This document shows positions 1-8,240 of a DNA stretch of 17,874 nucleotides, piece by piece. The notes under the pieces were generated by a model. The model searched no databases. It was not told the origin of the DNA and worked only from the letters and a program-made list of their open reading frames with translations. The stretch's first letter is position 1; every line of letters starts with the position of its first letter. This stretch comes from Akkermansiaceae bacterium UBA1315 (lineage in GTDB: Bacteria > Verrucomicrobiota > Verrucomicrobiia > Verrucomicrobiales > Akkermansiaceae), in the NCBI GenBank assembly GCA_002307065.1, contig DBTN01000007.1, positions 1 through 17,874 of the forward strand, in the 5' to 3' direction. The position numbers and the translations under genes are program-made.

Positions 1-80
1 TGCTCGGCGCGGATGAGAAGACGGCCGCTGCGATCCGAACGGATCAAGGCGGATGGGCTGTCAGAATTGGCAAAGGTCAT
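1..80 (-). CDS. N-terminus of a small ORF, possibly IS66-type accessory protein (partial)
   Basis: Translation from the ATG at 80 runs open off the window edge and begins MTFANSDSPSALIRSDRSG, about 26 visible residues. Third codon positions are mostly G or C, as in the surrounding real genes. The stretch ALIRSDRSGR resembles the start of small accessory (TnpA-like, helix-turn-helix) proteins of IS66 elements, but this is from memory and the visible piece is too short to prove it. Position and direction relative to the GTAAGCG tip at 141 support the idea. A plus-strand frame is also open here (3-146) and would be the alternative. Confidence 0.35.
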   Translation of the reverse strand, partial: MTFANSDSPSALIRSDRSGRLLIRAE

Positions 81-141
81 AGACTGCCAATCTATGACAT
101 CTACAAATCCGTAGGGAACCGGTGCTCGGTGGAGCGCTTAC
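1..141 (-). mobile_element. Probable end of an IS66-family insertion sequence (partial)
   Basis: Read on the minus strand, position 141 begins GTAAGCGCTCCACCGAGCAC. IS66-family elements characteristically have terminal inverted repeats beginning GTAA, often GTAAGCG, and make 8-bp target duplications. An ORF pointing inward starts 61 bases inside this tip, which is the expected layout for the first small ORF of such an element. The rest of the element lies outside the window, so the opposite repeat and the transposase cannot be seen. If the tip is at 141, the flanking 8 bases (142-149, TGTGATAC) would be one copy of the target duplication. The call rests on the tip sequence and layout only. 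Confidence 0.5.
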
Positions 142-244
142 TGTGATACTGCTTCGGGATGCCCGTTTTGCCCCGCCACCACGAGCGGATGGTAAAGATA
201 GAAACGAACAGTCGATCCGTCACAGCACGCTGCGTGGCGAGGTT

Positions 245-278
245 GATGGGGCCCCTGTCCTCCGACAGGGGCCCCATC
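245..278 (-). terminator. 15-bp perfect hairpin downstream of kup
   Basis: Positions 245-259 pair perfectly with 264-278, leaving a 4-base loop. The stem is GC-rich and starts 23 bases past the kup stop codon, so it is well placed to end kup transcription. There is no clear T-run on either side, so it could act as a factor-assisted terminator or 3' mRNA stabiliser rather than a classical intrinsic terminator. Confidence 0.55.
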
Positions 279-300
279 ACTGGGAGCGTCCGTTTCCGTC

Positions 301-2199
301 TCAGAGGGTCAGGTGTGCACCGAGTTCGACGACGCGACCGGGTGGGAGGTGGAAGTAGGCGGTGGCGGGGGAGGCGTTGCGAGTCATGGTTGCGAAGGTG
401 GAAAGGCGCAACCGATCGAGGAAGCTGGCGTTTTTCCCGATGGCGTAACTTTCCCGACCGAGGAAAAATGTCGCTTTGCCGGGTTGGAAACGAGCGGATT
501 CGGGCAGACGGGTTTTCAGCGCGAAAGGAACGTCCGGGGTTTCCGCGAAGCCGAATTTTAATGTCACGCGGTGCATTCCCTCGCCGAGATCCAGGTGTTC
601 CAGCGATTCGTCCGGATTGGCGTGAGGCTGATCGAGGGTCATGACATGCAGGAGGATCACCCGCTCGTGAAGCACCTGATTGTGTTTCAGGTTATGAAGG
701 AGTGCGCCGGGGACTACATCGCCGCCGCCGCTCATGTAAACGGCGGTGCCGGAAACGCGGTGGACCGAGCCTTTCGTCAGATCGCGCAAAAGTGCCTCGA
801 CCGGTAGCGCGTCACGCATGATCCGCGCGTACAGCCGCTGGCGACCCCAAATCCACGTCAGCATCAAGCCCATGATGGCGGAGGCAATCAGCAGCGGAAG
901 CCAGCCGCCGTGGATGATTTTCAACGAATTTGCAGCGAGGAAAGCGCCATCGACCGCGAGGAAAATACCGGTGACTGTTCCCGCTTTTAAAGTGGACCAT
1001 CCCCAAACGGCTCGGGCGGCGGAGAAGAACAGCAGCGAGGTAATGGTCATGGTCAGCGCGATCGCGATTCCATAGGCACCTGCCAGCGCGGATGAGGTTT
1101 TGAAGGTGATCACCAATAGAATGCAGGCCAATGCCAGGACCCGATTGACCGCTGGTACGAACACCTGGCCGACCGCTTCTTCCGACGTGTGCAAGATTCG
1201 GAAACGTGGAAGACACCCGAGCTGAACCGCTTGAGTGGTGAGGGAAAAGGCACCGGAAATGAGTGCCTGGCTGGCGATGACGGCGGCGGCAGTTGCCAAA
1301 AGCGTCAGCGGAAATCGGAGCGATTCCGGAGCCATCAGGAAAAACGGATTGCGAATGGCCGATGGATCGACGGTGAGCAGCGCCGCTTGGCCGAGGTAAT
1401 TTAAAACCAGAGCGGGCAAAACCACTGCGAACCATGCCACCCGTATCGGCCGCGCACCAAAATGTCCGAGGTCGGCATACAGCGCCTCGCCCCCCGTGAC
1501 TGCCAGGAAAACCGCTGCCAACAAAGGAAACGCGTGCTTCCACTCACGAATCAGGAACAGCACGCCTTCCATCGGACTGAGCGAAATCAGAATTTCCGGA
1601 TGGCCGATCAACCCTCGAATTCCCAGAATTCCCAAAACGGTGAACCACAAAAGAACCACCGGACCGAAAAGACGTCCCACGGTTTTGGTTCCTTGGCGTT
1701 GCAGGGCGAATACACCAATCAGGATAAGCACCGAAATCGGCACGACCCAGTGATGGAGAACCGGTTTCGCCACCGAAAGGCCCTCGACCGCACTGAGCAC
1801 CGAGATGGCGGGCGTGAGCATTCCATCGGCGTAGATCAAGGCTGAACCGGCGAGCCCGAGCAGCAACACCGCGCGAGGATCCGTTCCGCCGAGGCGTTTT
1901 GCTGCGGAGCGGATCAAGGCCGACAGCGATAAAATGCCTCCTTCGCCCCGGTTATCGAGCCGCAGGATGATGAAAAGATATTTGACCGAAACGACCAACA
2001 GCAGCGACCAGACGATCAGCGATGCGGCGCCGGTCAGGTTTCTCGGATCGATCGGGGCGGCGTGGGAACCGTGGAAACATTCGCGAAACGCATAAAGCGG
2101 ACTCGTCCCGATGTCGCCGAATACAATGCCGAGCGCTGCCAAAGCGGCACCGGCGACGCGAGGGTGGGATGCCGAATGGCTACTGGAAGGCTGATTCAT
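301..2199 (-). CDS. kup: Kup-family low-affinity potassium uptake protein
   Basis: This 632-residue protein matches the Kup/HAK/KT family in length and in its signature near the N-terminus (residues 23-39, GIVFGDIGTSPLYAF). The family brings K+ into the cytoplasm by K+/H+ symport through an inner-membrane domain of about 12 helices, here roughly residues 15-460, followed by a soluble C-terminal domain. The C-terminus contains FFLGRESYAIG, typical of the family. The frame stays open for 307 more codons upstream, but the ATG at 2199 is chosen because the family signature follows it at the usual distance and the upstream extension matches nothing. The gene is divergent from the peptidase-like gene at 2401 and is followed by a strong hairpin. 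No K+ sensor gene or recognised riboswitch is seen beside it. Confidence 0.95.
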   Translation of the reverse strand: MNQPSSSHSASHPRVAGAALAALGIVFGDIGTSPLYAFRECFHGSHAAPIDPRNLTGAASLIVWSLLLVVSVKYLFIILRLDNRGEGGILSLSALIRSAAKRLGGTDPRAVLLLGLAGSALIYADGMLTPAISVLSAVEGLSVAKPVLHHWVVPISVLILIGVFALQRQGTKTVGRLFGPVVLLWFTVLGILGIRGLIGHPEILISLSPMEGVLFLIREWKHAFPLLAAVFLAVTGGEALYADLGHFGARPIRVAWFAVVLPALVLNYLGQAALLTVDPSAIRNPFFLMAPESLRFPLTLLATAAAVIASQALISGAFSLTTQAVQLGCLPRFRILHTSEEAVGQVFVPAVNRVLALACILLVITFKTSSALAGAYGIAIALTMTITSLLFFSAARAVWGWSTLKAGTVTGIFLAVDGAFLAANSLKIIHGGWLPLLIASAIMGLMLTWIWGRQRLYARIMRDALPVEALLRDLTKGSVHRVSGTAVYMSGGGDVVPGALLHNLKHNQVLHERVILLHVMTLDQPHANPDESLEHLDLGEGMHRVTLKFGFAETPDVPFALKTRLPESARFQPGKATFFLGRESYAIGKNASFLDRLRLSTFATMTRNASPATAYFHLPPGRVVELGAHLTL

Positions 2200-2329
2200 A
2201 ATCTCGCGGATTTGCTCCGCAGGGATTTGCGGGCAGTTCCCGGCTTCCGAAAAGCAAAATCCCATCTGCCGGGGCGCGAACTTCTGGAAATTGGTCCATC
2301 CGGCGGCTTGGGGACCGGTTTGTTGCGAT

Positions 2330-2349
2330 TTCGATTGGTCAAAATCGAA
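2330..2349. promoter_or_regulatory. Inverted repeat in the kup/peptidase divergent intergenic region
   Basis: TTCGATT (2330-2336) and AATCGAA (2343-2349) form a perfect 7-bp inverted repeat with a 6-base spacer. It lies between two divergent genes, where an operator is plausible. No regulator can be assigned, and a repeat of this length may occur by chance. Confidence 0.25.
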
Positions 2350-2400
2350 GGGTTCCGGCAATTTCTTTGCGTGTTGACCATTCCCCCATGGGGCGTGCGG

Positions 2401-3192
2401 ATGATTTCCGTCATCGCTCTTTTCTCCCAGCATCTGTTTGCGGACGATTTTCGTTACGCACCGAATTCGAATGCCGCGCCAGCAAACCAGCTCGTGGTCG
2501 CTGGAAATGCATGTGGCCCGGCTTCGCTTCTCTCGGCATTTCGTTATGGCAGCGAAAGATGGCAACGGGCGGGGAACGCGTTGCCAGGCGATACTGACAA
2601 GGCTCGCATGACATCGATGATTCGCGTTCAGGGCATGCGGCCTTCGCCGCACCTCGGGGGCCGCAGCAGGTGGTCGAGGTCTGGCGTGAACATTGCGGAC
2701 CTGACGGATATGGCCAATGAGATGGCGGCGGCGCAAAGTCTTCCCCGATTGAACTATGAAGTGCTTTTTCTCGATGGAAACGAGACTCAGGAAAAATTGC
2801 TCCGACGGGTCCACCAGCGCTTGAACCGTTCGCTTTCGAAAGGGTTGCCACCGGTGATCAGCATCCGACGTTTCGCGGATCGCGAAAATTCCGCCGGAGA
2901 ACGCAGCTGGACCATCATCGATGGACATTTCGTAACCGTCATCGCGTTGCCGAAAAAACTTGGAAAACACGATCGCGCCTTTCGGGTGACTTATCTCGAC
3001 CCGTGGGGCGGCAAGAAATCCGATGGCTGGATTGCCATTTCGGAACGGGCTTTTCTTCGCGGCTCGGAACGGGATTCTTCCCTCGCACCGTGTCTTGAAG
3101 CCGTTTTTCCGGATGCTCAAGTTGGGAAAAAACGGGTGCGTCCGGGAGAGACTTCCGTTCTGACACTGTCTGCGGCGATGGGTTGTTGGTGA
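2401..3192 (+). CDS. Putative secreted C39-like cysteine peptidase domain protein
   Basis: The 263-residue protein shows the pattern of a papain-fold/C39-like peptidase: NACGPASLL with the candidate nucleophile Cys38, DGHFVTVIAL with His176, and YLDPWGG with Asp200, in the order Cys-His-Asp expected for the family. A short hydrophobic N-terminus (MISVIALFSQHLFA) ending before DD looks like a signal peptide, suggesting export. The start is uncertain: the ATG at 2401 is chosen, but GTG codons in frame at 2395 and 2371 are possible, and the 2395 start would add an arginine to the signal. The opposite strand is also open across this gene, but only this strand gives family motifs. No ABC transporter or bacteriocin precursor lies nearby, so a peptide-maturation role is not supported. 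The substrate is unknown, and the protein could be an inactive relative. Confidence 0.65.
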   Translation: MISVIALFSQHLFADDFRYAPNSNAAPANQLVVAGNACGPASLLSAFRYGSERWQRAGNALPGDTDKARMTSMIRVQGMRPSPHLGGRSRWSRSGVNIADLTDMANEMAAAQSLPRLNYEVLFLDGNETQEKLLRRVHQRLNRSLSKGLPPVISIRRFADRENSAGERSWTIIDGHFVTVIALPKKLGKHDRAFRVTYLDPWGGKKSDGWIAISERAFLRGSERDSSLAPCLEAVFPDAQVGKKRVRPGETSVLTLSAAMGCW

Positions 3193-3287
3193 TGTGAAGG
3201 AAAAGTCGAATCGCCTTGCCAGCGTGCCGGGCCGGTCGATACAAAGCCGTGCCCCGATTTAAGAATTCCAGATGGAGTTCCCAAAAT

Positions 3288-3370
3288 GCCGTCGTGGCGG
3301 AATGGTAGACGCCACGGACTTAAAATCCGTTGAACGCAAGTTCGTACCGGTTCGAGTCCGGTCGACGGCA
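3288..3370 (+). tRNA. tRNA-Leu (anticodon UAA)
   Basis: An 83-base cloverleaf can be drawn. The acceptor stem is GCCGTCG (3288-3294) with CGACGGC (3363-3369). The anticodon stem ACGGA/TCCGT encloses loop CTTAAAA, giving anticodon TAA at 3321-3323. A long variable arm (GAAC/GTTC, 3332-3343) marks a class II tRNA, and the T arm is ACCGG-TTCGAGT-CCGGT. The discriminator base is A3370, as in leucine tRNAs. The 3' CCA is not encoded, so it must be added after transcription. It reads UUA/UUG leucine codons. Confidence 0.97.
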
Positions 3371-3383
3371 CTCTGTAGGATGA

Positions 3384-3415
3384 GGATCGGATGCTTCCGG
3401 CACGTGAGCCGATCC
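3384..3415 (+). terminator. Probable terminator of tRNA-Leu
   Basis: GGATCGG (3384-3390) pairs with CCGATCC (3409-3415) across an 18-base loop. A T-rich stretch (ATTTCTTTT, 3421-3429) follows a few bases later. It sits 13 bases after the tRNA and just before the convergent AsmA-like gene ends. The large loop and the gap before the T-rich stretch make it less than ideal. Confidence 0.45.
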
Positions 3416-3429
3416 GAGCCAGATTTCTT

Positions 3430-5298
3430 TTACCGACGTCTTGGCAGCGTCTTTTCTGAGTCGTCCCGATCCGCCGGTTTTTCTTCGATCTTGTCTTGGG
3501 TTTGTTTCAATGCATCTCCGATGGCGTCGAAGGCACCGGTCGCCGCATTTGAAAAGATCTTGGCCGGATTGAGCGGTTCGGCGTTGATGTTGTCATAGGA
3601 TCCGGTGACTTCCATCTCCAGTAGGCGACTGAGCGGACGGGTCAAGATGCCGGGCAACCCTCCGAGTTTTCCGCGTGCGGTTCCTTGGACTTTGCCGGTT
3701 TTAAGATTGAGGTCGCCCTCGGCGTCGACCGTCAACGATCCACCGGTTGCGGTAAACGAATCGACTTGGAGCGTCTGGGACTTGCCGGTGAAATCCGCCT
3801 CGAAACGGCCTTCGGGCGCACGCTCGATTCCAGGAAGGATCGCCGCGAAAATATCGTAAACCGGATCGAGGAGCGGAACTTCAATCACTGGCGCATTTTC
3901 CAGACTCATCGAACCTTTGCCGACGAGTTTACGACCGCGAACGTCGATGGACCCTTGATAAGAAAACGCCAAGACGCCCGGGTTGCGGTGAGGATTCTTT
4001 TTTCCCATCGCTTGCTTGATTTCGGACAATTTGATCTGCTCGGCGGAAACGTCGGATTGCCGAAATGCTCCGTCGGAAAAATGACCGCTGACGGCGAGGT
4101 TGCCGCTGAAGACCTCGGCTTTCACGTCTTCCAGTTTCCAGGTTTTTTCCTGATAAGAAACGCCGCCGGAGAGTTCGCGAACCGCGATGTTCTGGTCGTC
4201 TCTCGCGATTTCCATCGTACCGGTTCCGACCGTTTTCGCCGATTCGATGGACCAACCGGTTTCCGGATCTGAACGGATGTTGTGGATTTCCATCGGAGGA
4301 AACGTCGGAAAGGTCACCGCTTTGGGCAAATGCTCTGCTATCATCGGAAAATCGTGAGCGACTTCCCAAAGATTGGCGGAACCTTTCAGTTGCTGGATTT
4401 CGAGCAACCGGTTTTTATAAGTTCCGTCAAACCCGCTGGGATTTCCGGAAGAATCCTTGAGCGTACCTTGGAGGACGAAAGGCGAATTTTTCCAGTCGGC
4501 GCGGGTCAGTTTGCCGACCACGCTTGCGCTCGAACTGGCGAGTTGAGCATCGATTTGGGAACCGTTCGATGAAAGTTCCGCTTCCGCGATCGCTTGGGTG
4601 AGGCGGATGCCTTTCCACACCAGCATCTTTCCGGAACCTTGGAGTTTCGCTTTCCACGGAATGCTGGGTTGGGCGGCATCCACTTCGAACGAACCGGTCA
4701 CGGTGAACGGTTTGCGGGAATCGCTGAAATCCAGGGCCGCCAGAGTGATGCGGACCAACCGAAGATCGAGCGTGAGGGGCTTTGGTGGATCTTTCGAAGG
4801 CGAGGTGGTGACGGTGCCGCTGAGCTCAGCGGCGAGATCCTGGTGGCGTGCGCTGACGGTTTCGAGGGTGAAAATTCCGGAGCGGACTTCGCTCTCGAGT
4901 GACACGTTCCGAAAATCCAATGATCCGGAAACATCGGACAGAGTGACCGAGGCGTCGCGGATTTGAATCTGAGCAAACCGTTCGGTCCCCAAAAACTGAC
5001 GGAGCGGAAAATGGAGGCGAAGATTGTCCAATTTCGCGAGCAGTTGATGTTCGTCGGACGAGTTTCGAATTTCCAGATCCGTCAGTTTTAGGCCGCTCCA
5101 CGGGTTCCAAGACGAGGATTTCCAGTTCGCGGTGAGCTGTTTTTTCTCAAGCTGTTGACTCAGTTCTGATTCGATTTTTTCCTGGATCCATTTTTTCCCA
5201 AAAGGGTAGGCGACCGTTGTGGCCCCCATGATCACGACGATCCAAGCGACGCATTTTCGCACCGCTGATTTTCTAAAATCGATTTTGGGGAATCCCAT
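3430..5298 (-). CDS. AsmA-like C-terminal region protein, membrane-anchored
   Basis: The 622-residue protein has one N-terminal membrane segment (about residues 14-32, CVAWIVVIMGATTVAYPFG) and then a long beta-rich region with repeated alternating hydrophobic stretches. The C-terminal third (roughly 470-600) contains GSIDVRGRKLVGKGSMSLEN and later GSLTVDAEGDLNLKTGKVQG, ending in a short charged tail. This is the pattern of the AsmA_2 / AsmA-like C-terminal domain of large periplasmic proteins linked to outer-membrane lipid transport and assembly. The assignment to that superfamily is good, but a specific function is not known. The ATG at 5298 is chosen because the membrane anchor follows directly; the in-frame extension to 5439 adds no recognisable sequence. 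It is divergent from the PAS regulator at 5521 and has no obvious operon partner. Confidence 0.75.
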   Translation of the reverse strand: MGFPKIDFRKSAVRKCVAWIVVIMGATTVAYPFGKKWIQEKIESELSQQLEKKQLTANWKSSSWNPWSGLKLTDLEIRNSSDEHQLLAKLDNLRLHFPLRQFLGTERFAQIQIRDASVTLSDVSGSLDFRNVSLESEVRSGIFTLETVSARHQDLAAELSGTVTTSPSKDPPKPLTLDLRLVRITLAALDFSDSRKPFTVTGSFEVDAAQPSIPWKAKLQGSGKMLVWKGIRLTQAIAEAELSSNGSQIDAQLASSSASVVGKLTRADWKNSPFVLQGTLKDSSGNPSGFDGTYKNRLLEIQQLKGSANLWEVAHDFPMIAEHLPKAVTFPTFPPMEIHNIRSDPETGWSIESAKTVGTGTMEIARDDQNIAVRELSGGVSYQEKTWKLEDVKAEVFSGNLAVSGHFSDGAFRQSDVSAEQIKLSEIKQAMGKKNPHRNPGVLAFSYQGSIDVRGRKLVGKGSMSLENAPVIEVPLLDPVYDIFAAILPGIERAPEGRFEADFTGKSQTLQVDSFTATGGSLTVDAEGDLNLKTGKVQGTARGKLGGLPGILTRPLSRLLEMEVTGSYDNINAEPLNPAKIFSNAATGAFDAIGDALKQTQDKIEEKPADRDDSEKTLPRRR

Positions 5299-5520
5299 GA
5301 GCGGGCACCCTAAGACCGGTCGCGGGATTTTCCACCTTTCCCTAGGACTTCCGGACTTTTGACCGACGTTTGACTCACTCGCCAAAGTTCGTTCGACATG
5401 GATCGAGGCATGCGCCAGAATTCCGAACGGTCTGATCAAAGAAACCGGGGGCGGTAGCGCGCGTTGTCTTGAGAAATTTAAATATCCTGCCGCCGATGAG
5501 GATTTTGAGAACGCAGGCAG

Positions 5521-6165
5521 ATGAAATTAAGCGAAAACCGATCCGTGACGAACGCGCAGAATTCAGGAGGGAACTCGGGGAGTCAGAAATCTTCTTTCGA
5601 TCCTTGCCAGCAATTTATCTCGCTGCTCGAGCATATCTCGAACGTCTGTTTTTTCGCTAAAAACGAAGACAGCAAAATCATCGCCGCGAGCAAGGTGATG
5701 GTGAAGCGCTTCGGCCTGGAATCGGAAGAGCAGATCCTTGGAAAAGGAGATCACGATTTTTTCCCGCTCCACATCGCCGAGGGTTTCATCCAAGATGACC
5801 AGTGGGTCATGAAAAACGGGCAACCGCTGATGGATCGAGTCGAAGTGCTATTTGATGAAAATCGGATCTTCGATTGGTATGCGGCGAACAAATTTCCGTT
5901 GTATGATCGCGAGGGGAAAATCGTCGGCGTGATGGGGACGACCCAAAGCATGGAGGAAAAACGGGGTGCGTTTTATGCGAATCTGCGGGTCAGCAAGGCC
6001 GTCCAAAAGATCCAGGCGGACTTTGCGGAAAAACTCAGCATTTCCGATCTGGCGGCGCTTTCTTCACTGAACGAGCGCCAATTTCGTCGGCAGTTTCGGA
6101 AATTTCTTGGCATCACGCCAATGCAGTTCCGGAAAGGTCTGCTGAGAAAACCGAAAGCCCGGTAA
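5521..6165 (+). CDS. PAS-domain regulator with a half AraC-type DNA-binding domain
   Basis: The 214-residue protein has a PAS/PAC-like sensor (about residues 35-145: FFAKNEDSKIIAAS, GDHDFFPLHIAEGF, FPLYDREGKIVGVMGTTQSM) followed by an AraC-type helix-turn-helix (about 160-205: AVQKIQADFAEKLSISDLA then LNERQFRRQFRKFLGITPMQF). Normal AraC domains are about 100 residues with two helix-turn-helix units. Here the protein stops about 10 residues after the first unit, and no second unit is found in any frame before the terminator at 6173. It converges on xylA. In PVC-group bacteria similar PAS-AraC proteins sit near sugar-use genes, so a role in xylA control is a reasonable guess but unproven. The ligand is unknown. 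An AT-rich TAAATAT at 5479-5485 could be a -10 element. The start is the first ATG of the frame and has no strong ribosome-binding site. Confidence 0.75.
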   Translation: MKLSENRSVTNAQNSGGNSGSQKSSFDPCQQFISLLEHISNVCFFAKNEDSKIIAASKVMVKRFGLESEEQILGKGDHDFFPLHIAEGFIQDDQWVMKNGQPLMDRVEVLFDENRIFDWYAANKFPLYDREGKIVGVMGTTQSMEEKRGAFYANLRVSKAVQKIQADFAEKLSISDLAALSSLNERQFRRQFRKFLGITPMQFRKGLLRKPKAR

Positions 6166-6172
6166 TGAAAAA

Positions 6173-6204
6173 CCGCGCGCCCGGGAAATTTTCCAGACGC
6201 GCGG
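6173..6204 (-). terminator. Hairpin terminator between xylA and the PAS regulator
   Basis: CCGCGCG (6173-6179) pairs perfectly with CGCGCGG (6198-6204), and the loop contains a further GGAAA/TTTCC pairing. On the minus strand the stem is followed by TTTTT, so it is a good intrinsic terminator for xylA. It starts 7 bases after the stop of the convergent regulator and may serve both genes. Confidence 0.75.
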
Positions 6205-6226
6205 CTCGAATTTCCAGGGAAACCGA

Positions 6227-7534
<1,308 letters not shown>

Positions 7535-7535
7535 G

Positions 7536-7549
7536 TGCCTGACTAGGCA
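7536..7549 (-). promoter_or_regulatory. Hairpin abutting the xylA start codon
   Basis: TGCCT (7536-7540) and AGGCA (7545-7549) pair perfectly around a 4-base loop. In the xylA mRNA the hairpin ends one base before the AUG and occupies the place where a ribosome-binding site would be. No Shine-Dalgarno sequence is visible. It may influence translation or be a short chance repeat. Confidence 0.35.
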
Positions 7550-7706
7550 ATCGCCCCGGAACGAGCAAGTATCAATTGTGGAAAAGATGATGAAAACCTT
7601 GGGGTGCCGGTTGCTCTTTCCGAGCGGCCAGCAAGGGGTGATATCGTTTCATCAAGAATTCGCGAGGATGGCCGAAAAAAGAGAAAAAATGTCCGCTGGA
7701 CGATAT

Positions 7707-7736
7707 ACGGACGCATCGACAAGCGCTAGCGTCCGT
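7707..7736. promoter_or_regulatory. 8-bp inverted repeat upstream of xylA
   Basis: ACGGACGC (7707-7714) and GCGTCCGT (7729-7736) are perfect inverted repeats with a 14-base spacer, centred about 190 bases upstream of the xylA start. There is no T-run, so it does not look like an intrinsic terminator. It could be an operator with half-sites about two helical turns apart. No regulator can be assigned. Confidence 0.35.
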
Positions 7737-7929
7737 GAATCCCACGTAGTGCCGCCAAATCATTTCGAAACCCAGCACCGGTCCCAGTCTTTTGGAAAAC
7801 CGGTCATCGTCACCTTCATCAAGCCGTCGTTGTTTCCCTGAAAAGTTATGTTTTTGGGAATTCTTTTTGATGGACCGGTGATGAACGAAGATGAATGATT
7901 TGCCAGCGAGTGTGAGTCCTTTTTTGATT

Positions 7930-8208
7930 ATGAAGCCGAAGATTCTGCTGTTATCTCTTGTCCTTTCTGCTGCCTCGGACGGCGAATGGACGGCCTCGAT
8001 GTTCGAGGGTAGCGGGATTCCTTTCACTTCGGAAAAGATCGATGAAAGATCATCGGCGTGGATCACGTTTGATGGTGGCGAATTCCGCAAGGTGCTCCCA
8101 TGGGTCACCAAGCGCGTCGTCACTGATAAGGTGATGATGCCGGTTCCAAACATTTTCCCGACGGCGGATGCGATCAGCGTGATCGCTTTTGAAGAAAGGA
8201 ATTTTTAG
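7930..8208 (+). CDS. Small putative exported protein, unrecognised
   Basis: This 92-residue ORF is not recognised. It begins with a plausible signal peptide (MKPKILLLSLVLSAAS, cleavage near residue 16 before DGEW), followed by about 75 mixed residues without cysteines, repeats or membrane segments. Third codon positions are mostly G or C, which supports real coding. The ATG at 7930 is chosen over one at 7891 because the signal peptide follows it directly. It ends 32 bases before the cytochrome c-PA14 gene on the same strand and could be the first gene of that cluster. It could also be a decayed gene. Confidence 0.5.
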   Translation: MKPKILLLSLVLSAASDGEWTASMFEGSGIPFTSEKIDERSSAWITFDGGEFRKVLPWVTKRVVTDKVMMPVPNIFPTADAISVIAFEERNF

Positions 8209-8240
8209 GAAAACTTCGCGATTACTTCCAGCAACACCTC

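Larger units (their letters stand above)
7535..7929. other. Gene-poor stretch upstream of xylA and the secreted-protein cluster
   Basis: No convincing gene was found in about 395 bases. Open frames exist on both strands (7533-7841 plus, 7572-8153 minus), but their translations resemble no family and lack the codon pattern of neighbouring genes. The stretch must hold the xylA promoter on the minus strand and probably a promoter for the plus-strand cluster starting near 7930. It contains an 8-bp inverted repeat at 7707-7736 and a hairpin at the xylA start. Confidence 0.6.

Noticed and set aside
67..110. tRNA-Gly(GCC)-like anticodon hairpin (GTCATAGA-CTGCCAA-TCTATGAC at 76-98)
   Set aside because: The anticodon-like arm pairs well, but no matching acceptor stem, D arm or standard T arm can be drawn around it, and the sequence fits the coding start of the IS66-like ORF better.
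3..146. Open plus-strand frame ending with a TGA at 144-146
   Set aside because: It reads about 47 residues with mixed third-position bases and ends inside the GTAAGCG tip region; the minus-strand frame has better codon pattern and fits the IS66 layout. It remains a possible alternative.
2200..2400. Possible K+ or c-di-AMP riboswitch upstream of kup
   Set aside because: Only small local inverted repeats were seen and none of the conserved elements of known riboswitches could be recognised.
2200..3120. Long in-frame extension upstream of kup on the minus strand
   Set aside because: It lies antisense to the peptidase-like gene, matches no family, and the Kup signature starts right after the ATG at 2199.
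5561..5572. Perfect AGGAGG inside the PAS regulator gene
   Set aside because: No start codon lies at a suitable distance downstream, so it is probably a chance Shine-Dalgarno-like match.
7572..8153. 193-codon minus-strand frame between xylA and the cytochrome gene
   Set aside because: No family resemblance or coding-like third positions; it overlaps the better-supported small exported ORF on the other strand.
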